Below are positions 7,400 to 13,621 of a stretch of DNA of 22,980 nt, in pieces (the first letter of the stretch is position 1; each line of letters starts with the position of its first letter). The stretch is from positions 1-22,980 of the IMG/VR virus record IMGVR_UViG_3300032116_001365; one strand, written 5' to 3'. This stretch comes from a virus. The position numbers were made by a program, and so were the translations under genes. Below the pieces are notes generated by a model. It searched no databases and was not told where the DNA came from. It saw only the letters and a program-made list of their open reading frames with translations.

Positions 7400-8682
7400 T
7401 GGCAATTAGTCCAGTAGTTAGTACAGATCAAATTACAGTTATAGGTCCTCCATCTTCAATTGATTTACAAGTAGATATTGGTCCTAAAGGTGATAGAGGA
7501 AGTTATATATTTGCTGGACCTGGTCAACCAACTGGTGCAGGCAGCGTTGTATTTTTAAATGAGTCTCCTATAATTGGAGATTTATTTATTAATAGCAACA
7601 CTGGTGATTTAGATTATGGATCTATTTATCAATATACTGCAGTTCCTGGCGATGACAGCGTTTGGCAATTTATTTTAGAATCTGGACTAAGAGGATTACA
7701 AGGTGAAACTGGTGCTACTGGTGCCGCTGGACCATTTACAAATATTGCAGTTGGCTCAGTTACAAATGGTGCAACAGCAAGTGCTTATTTTACTGGAACA
7801 TCTGCAAGTGCATTTTTAAACTTAATACTACCAACTGGTGCAACTGGAGCAACTGGAGCAACTGGAGCAACAGGTGCTGCTGGACCTCCAGGACCAATTG
7901 GAAACGCTGGACCTGCTGGGCCTGCTGGTGCAACTGGACCAGAAGGACCTATTAATGAAGCAACATATTACAATATTTACGATATTACAAGTGCTTCAGC
8001 AACATCAGCATCATTTACATATTTTGATATAGACACACAAGTATTTATAACAAGTTTATTACACCCTGAAGCATATTATGTTGGAGGGGTAGAAACACAA
8101 GAAGTACAATTACTAAGAGGACAATTATATAAAATATCTGTAAATACACCTGGAAATGCTAATTATATTAGAAGTGCATATTCATATGCAGCAAGTGCTA
8201 TATATAATGATGGTGTAACTAATAATGGTGATGATAGTGGAGATATTATATTTAAGGTACCATTTAACTCCCCCGATGTTTTATATTTAATATCAGATAA
8301 TCAACCTTCTATGCAGATGATTTTAAATACTGCTGATATTGTTACAGAATACAACTATTCAACTTTTGATCTTCAGGAAATAATTCAAAGTTCTTCTGGA
8401 TCTGTTGTGTTGGGATCCGTAAGTAAGACTCAATTAAGAACAGTTGATTTAAAAATACAGATAAGTCAAAATGGAAACTACCTATTTCATGATGAAAGAA
8501 TAATCCACAATGGAACAACAGTATCTTCTAGCACGCCAGATGTTATAAATGTTGGAACTATAAACTATATCGTAACACATACTATTATAGGTGATGATAT
8601 TGTATTTGCTATAGATGTTGTAGATGCTGAAACATTTCCTGCAACAATTAAGTATGAATTCAAGGATACGTTCCCTGTATAA
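7399..8682 (+). CDS. Collagen-like tail fibre protein
   Basis: A 427-aa fibre. Short Gly-X-Y stretches occur at residues 28-34 (GPKGDRG) and 96-112 (GLRGLQGETGATGAAGP), and a longer one at about 147-183, mostly GAT/GPA triplets. They are separated by a beta-hairpin insert (GSVTNGATASA ... LNLILP) typical of phage fibres. Collagen-like repeats form a trimeric stalk. The remaining residues (about 190-427) are beta-rich with no hydrolase motif visible and probably form the distal or receptor-binding end. Serine-alanine clusters (TSASATSAS) lie just after the stalk. The start overlaps the previous stop in TAATG. Confidence 0.8.
   Translation: MAISPVVSTDQITVIGPPSSIDLQVDIGPKGDRGSYIFAGPGQPTGAGSVVFLNESPIIGDLFINSNTGDLDYGSIYQYTAVPGDDSVWQFILESGLRGLQGETGATGAAGPFTNIAVGSVTNGATASAYFTGTSASAFLNLILPTGATGATGATGATGAAGPPGPIGNAGPAGPAGATGPEGPINEATYYNIYDITSASATSASFTYFDIDTQVFITSLLHPEAYYVGGVETQEVQLLRGQLYKISVNTPGNANYIRSAYSYAASAIYNDGVTNNGDDSGDIIFKVPFNSPDVLYLISDNQPSMQMILNTADIVTEYNYSTFDLQEIIQSSSGSVVLGSVSKTQLRTVDLKIQISQNGNYLFHDERIIHNGTTVSSSTPDVINVGTINYIVTHTIIGDDIVFAIDVVDAETFPATIKYEFKDTFPV
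7834..7950 (+). repeat. Collagen-like Gly-X-Y coding repeat
   Basis: DNA coding uninterrupted Gly-X-Y triplets. The first part is a 9-bp tandem repeat (ACTGGAGCA and one-base variants, about four units, 7834-7869), giving (TGA)n. The second part is more diverged and proline-rich. The identical 9-mers point to recent slippage expansion, so stalk length may vary between relatives. Confidence 0.75.
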
Positions 8683-8691
8683 TGGAGATAT

Positions 8692-9291
8692 ATGGCAGAG
8701 TTAATTAGTATAGCAGCGAATTATCCTTCAACGGAATTTGATACTCTAATTCCAGAATTGACTGATCCAGCAAACATTAGAGAAGCATTTTTAGCCTATC
8801 ATTTTGGTGTAGAAAATTTTGACGGGGCAACAGACACCCCAGCAGCAGATAGTATTCATGCTCATATAGCATCCTTTAAAACATTGCTAGAAGGAATTGC
8901 CGCAAGTGCTGTTTTAACATTAAGTGGCACAGCAAACGAAATAAGTCTTTCAGCATCTACTGGGTTTGTAACAATAGGTCTTCCTGACGATGTTACTATT
9001 GGAGATGATTTAACAGTAAATGATCAATTAACAGTAACTGGAAATACTGCATTAAATGGTACTGCTACTTTTGACAATACAACGCAAGCAAATAAAGGTA
9101 TTAATATATTTACTAACTCAACTAGTAGAAACTCAGCACTTACCGCTCCAGTTGAGGGAACTTTAGCATATCTTCAGGATACAAATCAACAGACTATTTG
9201 GTCTGGATCCGCTTGGGTTGGGATAGAAGAACACGGAACTTTAGGTGGTAGAATAGATAATACAGAAGTTCTAGCACTTTTAGGACTATAG
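8692..9291 (+). CDS. Tail fibre-like protein with C-terminal display region
   Basis: A 199-aa virion protein. The N-terminus holds ELTDPANIREAFLAYHFG (residues about 23-40), a motif seen from memory in minor tail or fibre proteins of many aquatic phages. The middle has short alternating strands (DDVTIGDDLTVNDQLTVTG) typical of trimeric beta-helical fibres. The C-terminus includes GTLAYLQDTNQQTIWSGSAW, a common phage fibre ending. GGAG lies 6 nt before the ATG. It sits after the collagen-like fibre and before a small beta protein, so it is probably part of the same fibre assembly. Confidence 0.65.
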   Translation: MAELISIAANYPSTEFDTLIPELTDPANIREAFLAYHFGVENFDGATDTPAADSIHAHIASFKTLLEGIAASAVLTLSGTANEISLSASTGFVTIGLPDDVTIGDDLTVNDQLTVTGNTALNGTATFDNTTQANKGINIFTNSTSRNSALTAPVEGTLAYLQDTNQQTIWSGSAWVGIEEHGTLGGRIDNTEVLALLGL

Positions 9292-9298
9292 GAGAATC

Positions 9299-9613
9299 AT
9301 GGCTAATACATTTAAAGTAATATATAGAGGTGCTACACCAGTAGTATCTCCTACTTCTGCAAGTACTGTATACACAGTACCATCAGCAACAACAACTTTA
9401 ATTACAAATATTGTAGTTAATAATTCCGATACAACCGCAAGAACTTACTCTATTTTTCTTAATAACATAGGCTTGGCTGTAGAATCAACAGTCCCAGCAA
9501 GAGATTCTGTTATCATTGATGCAAAACAGGTTCTAGTGGCTACTAATACCGTTAGACTGGTAGCAAGCAACGCTAACGTAAGTTTTCATATAAGCGGCCT
9601 AGAAATATCATAG
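9299..9613 (+). CDS. Small beta-rich tail protein, paralogue of 4503-4838
   Basis: A 104-aa product sharing with the 4503 gene a strand/turn series: ITNIVVNNSDTTARTY, ESTVPARDSVII and a terminal SGLEIS. The stop codon of the previous gene is fused to its ribosome binding site (TAGGAG, 6 nt before ATG). It is the last gene before a promoter and the holin unit, so it closes the tail-fibre transcript. No known enzymatic motif is present; role inferred as a structural accessory. Confidence 0.6.
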   Translation: MANTFKVIYRGATPVVSPTSASTVYTVPSATTTLITNIVVNNSDTTARTYSIFLNNIGLAVESTVPARDSVIIDAKQVLVATNTVRLVASNANVSFHISGLEIS

Positions 9614-9615
9614 TA

Positions 9616-9644
9616 TTGACACCACTTACTATAGGGTGTACAAT
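9616..9644 (+). promoter_or_regulatory. Sigma70-type promoter for the putative holin gene
   Basis: TTGACA (9616-9621), a 17-bp spacer, then TACAAT (9639-9644): close to the bacterial housekeeping consensus. Predicted initiation near 9651 gives a leader of about 25 nt that includes the AAGGAGG at 9663-9669. A second hexamer, TATAAT at 9647-9652, overlaps downstream. TACAATTGTA (9639-9648) is a perfect 10-bp palindrome. Confidence 0.7.
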
Positions 9645-9675
9645 TGTATAATCAATGTCCTAAAGGAGGATATTA

Positions 9676-9918
9676 ATGGAATCAGTACTGAACAAAAAAG
9701 TTCTTGGATCAGCCTTGAACGCATTTGTTATCGCATTAGTAACACAATTCGTTGCTACTGGTGCAGACCTAACATCTTTAACTGGAGATGCTTTAGGCAC
9801 AATTCTAAACTCAGCAGTTTCTGCAGCAGTTTGGGTTGTTCTTCGTGCAGTTAATCCAAAAGATACAAAATTTGGTATTGGTGCAAAGCCAGAACCAAAA
9901 TCTGCTAAAAAGAAATAA
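9676..9918 (+). CDS. Small membrane protein, putative holin
   Basis: An 80-aa protein with two probable membrane segments, about residues 10-29 (LGSALNAFVIALVTQFVATG) and 41-59 (ILNSAVSAAVWVVLRAV). A basic, lysine-rich C-terminus ends in KSAKKK. Length, topology and charged tail fit class II holins, and the VLRAVNPKD ... FGIG stretch resembles small membrane proteins of aquatic phages. AAGGAGG lies 6 nt upstream. The gene has its own promoter and terminator, which suits timed lysis. The candidate endolysin partner is not adjacent; it lies 3 kb away on the other strand. Another kind of small membrane protein remains possible. Confidence 0.55.
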   Translation: MESVLNKKVLGSALNAFVIALVTQFVATGADLTSLTGDALGTILNSAVSAAVWVVLRAVNPKDTKFGIGAKPEPKSAKKK

Positions 9919-9926
9919 AATTAGAA

Positions 9927-9958
9927 AAAAGGGGGTAGGAGAGATTCTACCCTCTTTT
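9927..9958. terminator. Bidirectional intrinsic terminator with GAGA tetraloop
   Basis: Arms 9927-9940 and 9945-9958 pair over 14 bp, including two G-T pairs, around a GAGA loop (9941-9944), a stable GNRA tetraloop. The core GGGTAG/CTACCC is perfect. T-runs lie on both sides (TTTT on the plus strand, six T on the minus strand), so it can stop transcription from the holin gene and any antisense transcript. Confidence 0.8.
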
Positions 9959-9965
9959 GCTATTG

Positions 9966-9971
9966 TATAAT
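9966..9971 (+). promoter_or_regulatory. -10 element of an apparently leaderless transcript
   Basis: TATAAT ends 6 nt before the ATG at 9978, so initiation would fall at or next to the start codon. No ribosome binding site can fit in the gap. The -35 region lies inside the terminator hairpin and is not consensus. Confidence 0.55.
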
Positions 9972-9977
9972 TAATAT

Positions 9978-10781
9978 ATGAGAATCGGATCAAATACTTT
10001 AGGTCAGTCTAAGACACTAAATAAACAAAACACTATCAAAGGTTTAATACCTCAACAAGTTAAAAATTTTAATCCATCCATCTCTGATACCTTTAATATT
10101 TTAAATGCTTGGGATCCAATCAGAGGGTCGTGGACAACTGATGGAGATACAGTCTCTACTTCTACTTCTTCAAGTTCTTATCCAATATTAACAAGTTTTG
10201 ATTTAAGATCTCAAGATATAACAGCAACAATGTCTCTTTCTTCAGCAGGTGCTGGAGTAGTTTTTTGGCTTCAAGATCAAGATAACTGGTGGGCTGGCGT
10301 TACTTACTATACACAGGGGTCTGAGAGTTATATTACTGGCAGTTATGAAAATTGCGTACCTAGAGGTTTTTGTTACGGAAAAGATGCAAATGGATTTCCT
10401 TGGGGATGTGAGTCGTGCTCAACAGGGTACAATTATGGAACAAGAACAAGATATAATTTTTATGTTAGACTATTAAATTCAGTAAATGGAACTGTATCTG
10501 ATGTTACAAACTTACTCTTAAGAAGTACATGTAACGCTTCTACATCTTTTTCTCCTTGTACTATTGCCAGCAATGATAATATTAATGGAATACAGATAAG
10601 TACTTCTGGAGACGTTATAACTATTAGAGGTAGAGATGACTCTAATAATTTTTACGGAAGTTCTATTTCTTATACCGCCCCTAGTCCTAACAAAGGGCAT
10701 CAATCTGGTATTATTTTTGTTCCAGGAAGTAATTATTTGGAGTCTTCTGCTATTCAAGATATATCGATAGTAGGTTCATAA
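9978..10781 (+). CDS. Putative virion protein with lectin-like fold and six cysteines
   Basis: A 267-aa protein I do not recognise fully. The middle (about residues 44-110: WDPIRGSWTTDGD, FDLRSQDITATMSL, GAGVVFWLQDQDNWWAGV) is the pattern of a concanavalin A/LamG-like beta sandwich as in phage structural proteins. Residues about 125-150 hold four cysteines in a loop (C-x6-C and C-x2-C), and two more follow near residues 180-195. No signal peptide is visible, so disulfides would form only after release. It appears to be leaderless and heads an operon with a TAATG junction to the next gene. A carbohydrate-binding or decoration role is inferred. Confidence 0.5.
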   Translation: MRIGSNTLGQSKTLNKQNTIKGLIPQQVKNFNPSISDTFNILNAWDPIRGSWTTDGDTVSTSTSSSSYPILTSFDLRSQDITATMSLSSAGAGVVFWLQDQDNWWAGVTYYTQGSESYITGSYENCVPRGFCYGKDANGFPWGCESCSTGYNYGTRTRYNFYVRLLNSVNGTVSDVTNLLLRSTCNASTSFSPCTIASNDNINGIQISTSGDVITIRGRDDSNNFYGSSISYTAPSPNKGHQSGIIFVPGSNYLESSAIQDISIVGS

Positions 10782-11017
10782 TGACAAGCAAGTGGGAGAT
10801 TTGGAAAGAAAAAAGCCAAGGAGATACCGTTCGCCCTTGGGATATGATAAATCCTAATATAGAAAAACTTTCTAAAGAAGAATCAGATAAACGCTTGAAT
10901 GTTTGCTTGGACTGTGATAGACTATTTAAACCAACCCGTCAATGTAAGGAATGTGGATGCTTTATGGATCTTAAAGTTCAACTCTCTCATGCAACATGTC
11001 CTATGGGAAAATGGTAA
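10781..11017 (+). CDS. Six-cysteine zinc-ribbon protein (DUF6171-like)
   Basis: A 78-aa protein with cysteines at residues 42, 45, 55, 58, 60 and 73: CLDC, CKECGC, then a C-terminal CPMGKW. This is the pattern of a small zinc-binding phage family I remember as DUF6171. In aquatic phages these genes are often next to sugar-modifying genes, and here a glycosyltransferase lies one gene downstream. Four to six ligands could bind one or two zinc ions. The start overlaps the previous stop (TAATG), so translation is coupled. The biochemical role is unknown. Confidence 0.75.
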   Translation: MTSKWEIWKEKSQGDTVRPWDMINPNIEKLSKEESDKRLNVCLDCDRLFKPTRQCKECGCFMDLKVQLSHATCPMGKW

Positions 11018-11018
11018 T

Positions 11019-11291
11019 ATGCCATCTGTAAAGAAAGACAGAACTTCACAAGGTATTCAAATATCTACTGACAAAATATATAACGGACAAATAGTTTTAG
11101 CATTTATTATAGATGATGAGGTTGTTCAAACCTTTATGTGTGATGAAAGAATGGCAGCAATATTACAAAGCAATCCAACGATAGTTGAGATTACAAACAA
11201 AGATCCATTTTTAAATGGTCCTCATGTAGGTTGGAAATATAAAGATGGCACCTTTTCTATGCCAAAACCAAATAAAGAAAGCATTAATTAA
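11019..11291 (+). CDS. Small conserved phage protein with GW-K/Y-DG motif
   Basis: A 90-aa protein. The frame is open further upstream into the zinc-ribbon gene, but the ATG at 11019, one base after that gene's stop, gives the natural start. The sequence has an IVLAFIIDDEVVQTF segment (about residues 25-40), an MAAILQSNPTIVEI segment, and a C-terminal HVGWKYKDGTFSMP. The last is a common ending in small tailed-phage proteins of unknown function. Its stop overlaps the next start (TAATG), placing it in the glycosyltransferase operon. Confidence 0.65.
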   Translation: MPSVKKDRTSQGIQISTDKIYNGQIVLAFIIDDEVVQTFMCDERMAAILQSNPTIVEITNKDPFLNGPHVGWKYKDGTFSMPKPNKESIN

Positions 11292-12379
11292 TGAATAGAC
11301 CAACAATTGGATTTTTAACCTATGATTGGGCTTTTGGACTAAAACCTATACAACCAAATGGTTGTGCTTGGTATAGATGTTATTTGCCACTACAGCAATT
11401 AAAAAAAGATAAGTATGAGGCTGGTATGGGAATGCCAGGATACAATGATAAATATGGTTTTGGAATATTAATACCAGATCAACAAGCAATACATGGTTGG
11501 GACATAGTTGTTCTTAAACTTATCATGTTAGAAAAGGTTGTAGAACAGGTAGACAAAGCGTTGGCTATGGGTCAAAAGATTGTTGTAGATTTAGATGATC
11601 ACATGGAGGGTCTTGCTAAAACTAATCTTGCATACACAATGACTGATCCTAATAAGAATCCAAATAATAATAGAGAGCACTACTTTAAGATTATAGAAAA
11701 AGCCACTGCTTTAATTACATCTACACCATTTCTTCAAGAATATTATCAAAAGAAGCATCCAGACAAGCCAGTATATTTAGTAAGGAATGGAATTGATTTA
11801 GATAGGTGGACACCAAGAACTGATCATTCTGGACATTTGCCAACATATGGTTGGGTTGGTGCAACTCCATGGCGTAGTGGCGATTTAGAAAATCTTAATC
11901 CATACTTTGGAAAATTTATAGAAAATCAACATTGCAAGTTTCATCATTCAGGAAGTATTTTAAATGCTCCAGAAGTATATAAACAAATAGGTTTAGATAA
12001 AAAATATTTTACCCATGAGCCAATGAAGCCAATATTAACATATCCAGAACTATTTAGAAAAATTGATGTTGGCATAGTTCCTTTAACAAACCTAGATTTT
12101 AATGACGCTAAATCTTTTATAAAAGGTCTTGAATATACCGCAGCAGGTATACCTTTTATTGCTAGCCCAAGCCCTGAATATGTTTACCTAGCAGAACAAG
12201 GTGTTGGTAGAATAGCAAAAGATGCTAACGAATGGCTACAGCATGCAGAAGAACTGTTGAATCCTAAAGTAAGAAAAGAAGAAAGAGAAAAGAATAGAGA
12301 GATAGTAAAAGAAAAGTTTAGTATGGAAGCAAGAGCCGCTGACTGGGAAGAGACATTTGACAAAATTCTTGCGTTATAA
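11291..12379 (+). CDS. GT-B glycosyltransferase (family 4-like)
   Basis: A 362-aa enzyme expected to transfer a sugar from a nucleotide-sugar donor. The N-terminal Rossmann half includes GFLTYDWAFG (residues 7-16), GCAWYRCYLPL and VVDLDD (98-103). The interdomain region is VRNGIDLDRW (164-173) and YGWVGATPW (186-194). The C-terminal donor half has DVGIVPLTNL and KSFIKGLEYTAAGIPFIAS (about 275-292), the S-x2-K-x2-EY-x-A-x-G-x-P pattern of GT4-type enzymes. No membrane segment is visible. The acceptor could be phage DNA, a virion protein or host wall polymer; nothing in the sequence decides. It is translationally coupled to the preceding small genes. Confidence 0.8.
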   Translation: MNRPTIGFLTYDWAFGLKPIQPNGCAWYRCYLPLQQLKKDKYEAGMGMPGYNDKYGFGILIPDQQAIHGWDIVVLKLIMLEKVVEQVDKALAMGQKIVVDLDDHMEGLAKTNLAYTMTDPNKNPNNNREHYFKIIEKATALITSTPFLQEYYQKKHPDKPVYLVRNGIDLDRWTPRTDHSGHLPTYGWVGATPWRSGDLENLNPYFGKFIENQHCKFHHSGSILNAPEVYKQIGLDKKYFTHEPMKPILTYPELFRKIDVGIVPLTNLDFNDAKSFIKGLEYTAAGIPFIASPSPEYVYLAEQGVGRIAKDANEWLQHAEELLNPKVRKEEREKNREIVKEKFSMEARAADWEETFDKILAL

Positions 12380-12380
12380 T
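12375..12380 (+). promoter_or_regulatory. -10 element of a second apparently leaderless transcript
   Basis: TATAAT ends 6 nt before the ATG at 12387; the following TAATGT spacer differs by one base from the TAATAT spacer at 9972-9977. A TTGACA lies at 12357-12362, but only 12 bp away, too close for a normal -35. Confidence 0.5.
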
Positions 12381-12386
12381 TAATGT

Positions 12387-12905
12387 ATGGCAAAATTTTA
12401 CTTTTCTGCAATAGATGAATTAAAGCCTTTAGCAACAGTTATAGAAGACTTCTTAAAGAGCCATAGCGGGCACAGGAAGGCACTTTTTCAAAACCAGGCA
12501 GACCTGACCATAGAGTTAGGAAAAGAAAGGCAACTGGGTAGCAAGGATCCAATTATTTACGTATATGATGAAAATGAACTTGCCATTAACCTAGGAAAGT
12601 CAATAACTAAGAACTTTAAAGATAGTTTAATCAGTTGCACATACCCACAAAATAACGGGGGTAGTAAAGAGTATTTAACCTTAACTATTAATGTATGTAG
12701 ACAAAATGATACTATAGATCAAAATAAGTATGGAACTATTATAGGAGAAGCAATAGTTAAATATTTTAATCCTGAATATGAAGAAATATTAAAGCATCAA
12801 GAAAATAATGAAAGAAAATCATCAAAGGATAAGACCTATTATGATAGAGCATTCAATCAAAATGCTACAAATAATTCTTCCTTGATTTTTGGCAAGAAGC
12901 CTTAG
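12387..12905 (+). CDS. Hypothetical protein
   Basis: A 172-aa soluble, charged protein that I do not recognise. It begins MAKFYFSAIDELKPLATVIEDFL, has a central DPIIYVYDENELAINLG strand-helix segment (about residues 54-71), and ends in a charged stretch (EEILKHQENNERKSSKDK) and an Asn/Ser-rich tail. No catalytic motif, membrane segment or signal peptide is seen. It appears leaderless (see 12375). Its TAG overlaps by two bases the stop of the convergent transglycosylase gene, so there is no room for a terminator between them. Confidence 0.6.
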   Translation: MAKFYFSAIDELKPLATVIEDFLKSHSGHRKALFQNQADLTIELGKERQLGSKDPIIYVYDENELAINLGKSITKNFKDSLISCTYPQNNGGSKEYLTLTINVCRQNDTIDQNKYGTIIGEAIVKYFNPEYEEILKHQENNERKSSKDKTYYDRAFNQNATNNSSLIFGKKP

Positions 12906-13411
12906 TACCAGCCTTTATACTGCCTAAATTCCCAAGCCTTACATCCATCACCATAAACTAGATTTACATATTTGATCATTGCATCAATTTGAGCATATGG
13001 GTCTTTAGTTTTCTTTGAGTCAACTATTTCCCAAGTACTATTTAAAAATTGTGCTAGACCAAACGCAGTTGATTTTGGATTGTCTGCAAGAGGGTTCCAT
13101 TTTGACTCTCTATCAATGATATTAAAATAGCAAGATAATTCTTTTGATGGAACACTATCTTTTATGTATTGTTGATAAGCCAATATGGCCTTCTGTGAGT
13201 CTGGATCTGTGAACTGTGCTCTAGATCTGCTGGCTGTTGTAGCATTGCTCTCACGAGCCTCTACAAGCCCCTTTAAAGGGCTAAAGGTGGCCTGTCCTTG
13301 TTCGACAGCCACCAAAGGTTCAGCGGTATAAATTGGTCTATGTCTATCTACATAATTAGAATATGTTCCTACAAAAATAAATGCTAAAGTTGCTAATATT
13401 ACACTCTTCAT
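12902..13411 (-). CDS. Secreted lytic transglycosylase (endolysin candidate)
   Basis: A 169-aa protein. Residues 1-20 form a signal peptide or membrane anchor (MKSVILATLAFIFVG). A variable linker runs to about residue 85, then an SLT/lysozyme-like domain: the catalytic glutamate is E102 in IIDRESKWNP, followed by STAFGLAQFLNSTW, DPYAQIDAMIKYV and CKAWEF, ending GWY. C94 and C157 are placed to form a disulfide. The arrangement matches from memory actinobacterial secreted transglycosylases, which cut the MurNAc-GlcNAc bond. Export by the host Sec system would make it a SAR- or signal-type endolysin that partly bypasses a holin. AAGGAGG lies 6 nt upstream. It may alternatively be a virion-independent wall remodelling enzyme. 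Confidence 0.8.
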   Translation of the reverse strand: MKSVILATLAFIFVGTYSNYVDRHRPIYTAEPLVAVEQGQATFSPLKGLVEARESNATTASRSRAQFTDPDSQKAILAYQQYIKDSVPSKELSCYFNIIDRESKWNPLADNPKSTAFGLAQFLNSTWEIVDSKKTKDPYAQIDAMIKYVNLVYGDGCKAWEFRQYKGWY

Positions 13412-13448
13412 AAGTTACCTCCTTGAAGAAGTATTTAGTTACCATACT

Positions 13449-13477
13449 AGTATAACCCATATATTCTAGAAAATCAA
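13449..13477 (-). promoter_or_regulatory. Promoter of the lytic transglycosylase gene
   Basis: Read on the minus strand: TTGATT (13477-13472), a 17-bp spacer, then TATACT (13454-13449). Both hexamers are close to consensus with ideal spacing. Predicted initiation near 13442 gives a leader of about 30 nt with the AAGGAGG at 13424-13418. Confidence 0.7.
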
Positions 13478-13490
13478 CTATTTTTTAAAA

Positions 13491-13506
13491 AGTGATATAT
13501 GTCACA
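13491..13506. promoter_or_regulatory. Crp/GlxR-like operator
   Basis: On the minus strand the site reads TGTGACATATATCACT. It matches the Crp-family consensus TGTGA-N6-TCACA at all but the last base, and has the central TA favoured by actinobacterial GlxR. Its centre is roughly 56 bp upstream of the predicted start of the transglycosylase transcript, a position from which activators of this family can work. No Crp-type regulator is encoded in the window, so a host regulator would be the binder. Confidence 0.5.
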
Positions 13507-13513
13507 AACTTTT

Positions 13514-13545
13514 CACATATACACATATATACATATATAGATATT
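13514..13545 (+). repeat. Degenerate 8-bp tandem repeat (CACATATA)
   Basis: Four abutting octamers: CACATATA, CACATATA, TACATATA, TAGATATT. The copies decay rightwards into a longer AT tract. Spacing of 8 bp is not helical-phase spacing, so it is equally likely to be simple sequence as an iteron array. Confidence 0.5.
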
Positions 13546-13621
13546 TAATTATATTTTAATATTATTATTTTATTAATATTATATATATTTAATCTATTCC
13601 CACCCTATCCACCCATCAAGT

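Larger units (their letters stand above)
13412..13621. other. 210-bp AT-rich regulatory or origin-like intergenic region
   Basis: The longest gene-free stretch in this window, between two minus-strand genes. From right to left it holds a G-rich minus-strand motif (13599-13614), about 55 bp of nearly pure A/T (13538-13594), a degenerate 8-bp tandem repeat (13514-13545), a Crp/GlxR-like site (13491-13506) and a promoter (13449-13477). No open reading frame with a ribosome binding site and no tRNA shape was seen. Repeat plus AT tract would suit a replication origin, but this is conjecture. Confidence 0.5.

Noticed and set aside
9636-9854. Out-of-frame reading frame overlapping the holin gene
   Set aside because: It starts before the holin ribosome binding site, is Cys/Ser-rich nonsense in the other frame, and lacks its own binding site.
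10899-11018. Upstream extension of the 11019 gene by 40 codons
   Set aside because: The extension lies entirely inside the six-Cys zinc-ribbon gene in another frame, and the ATG directly after that gene's stop fits the operon pattern.
12357-12380. Canonical sigma70 promoter TTGACA ... TATAAT before 12387
   Set aside because: The spacer is only 12 bp, too short for normal -35/-10 recognition; only the -10 was kept.
13279-13290. Palindrome CCCTTTAAAGGG as terminator or operator
   Set aside because: It lies inside the linker-coding part of the transglycosylase gene, has no T-run or loop, and is explained by its codons.
13412-13621. tRNA or small structured RNA gene in the intergenic region
   Set aside because: No cloverleaf, acceptor stem or CCA end was recognised, and the segment is too A/T-rich to support one by eye.
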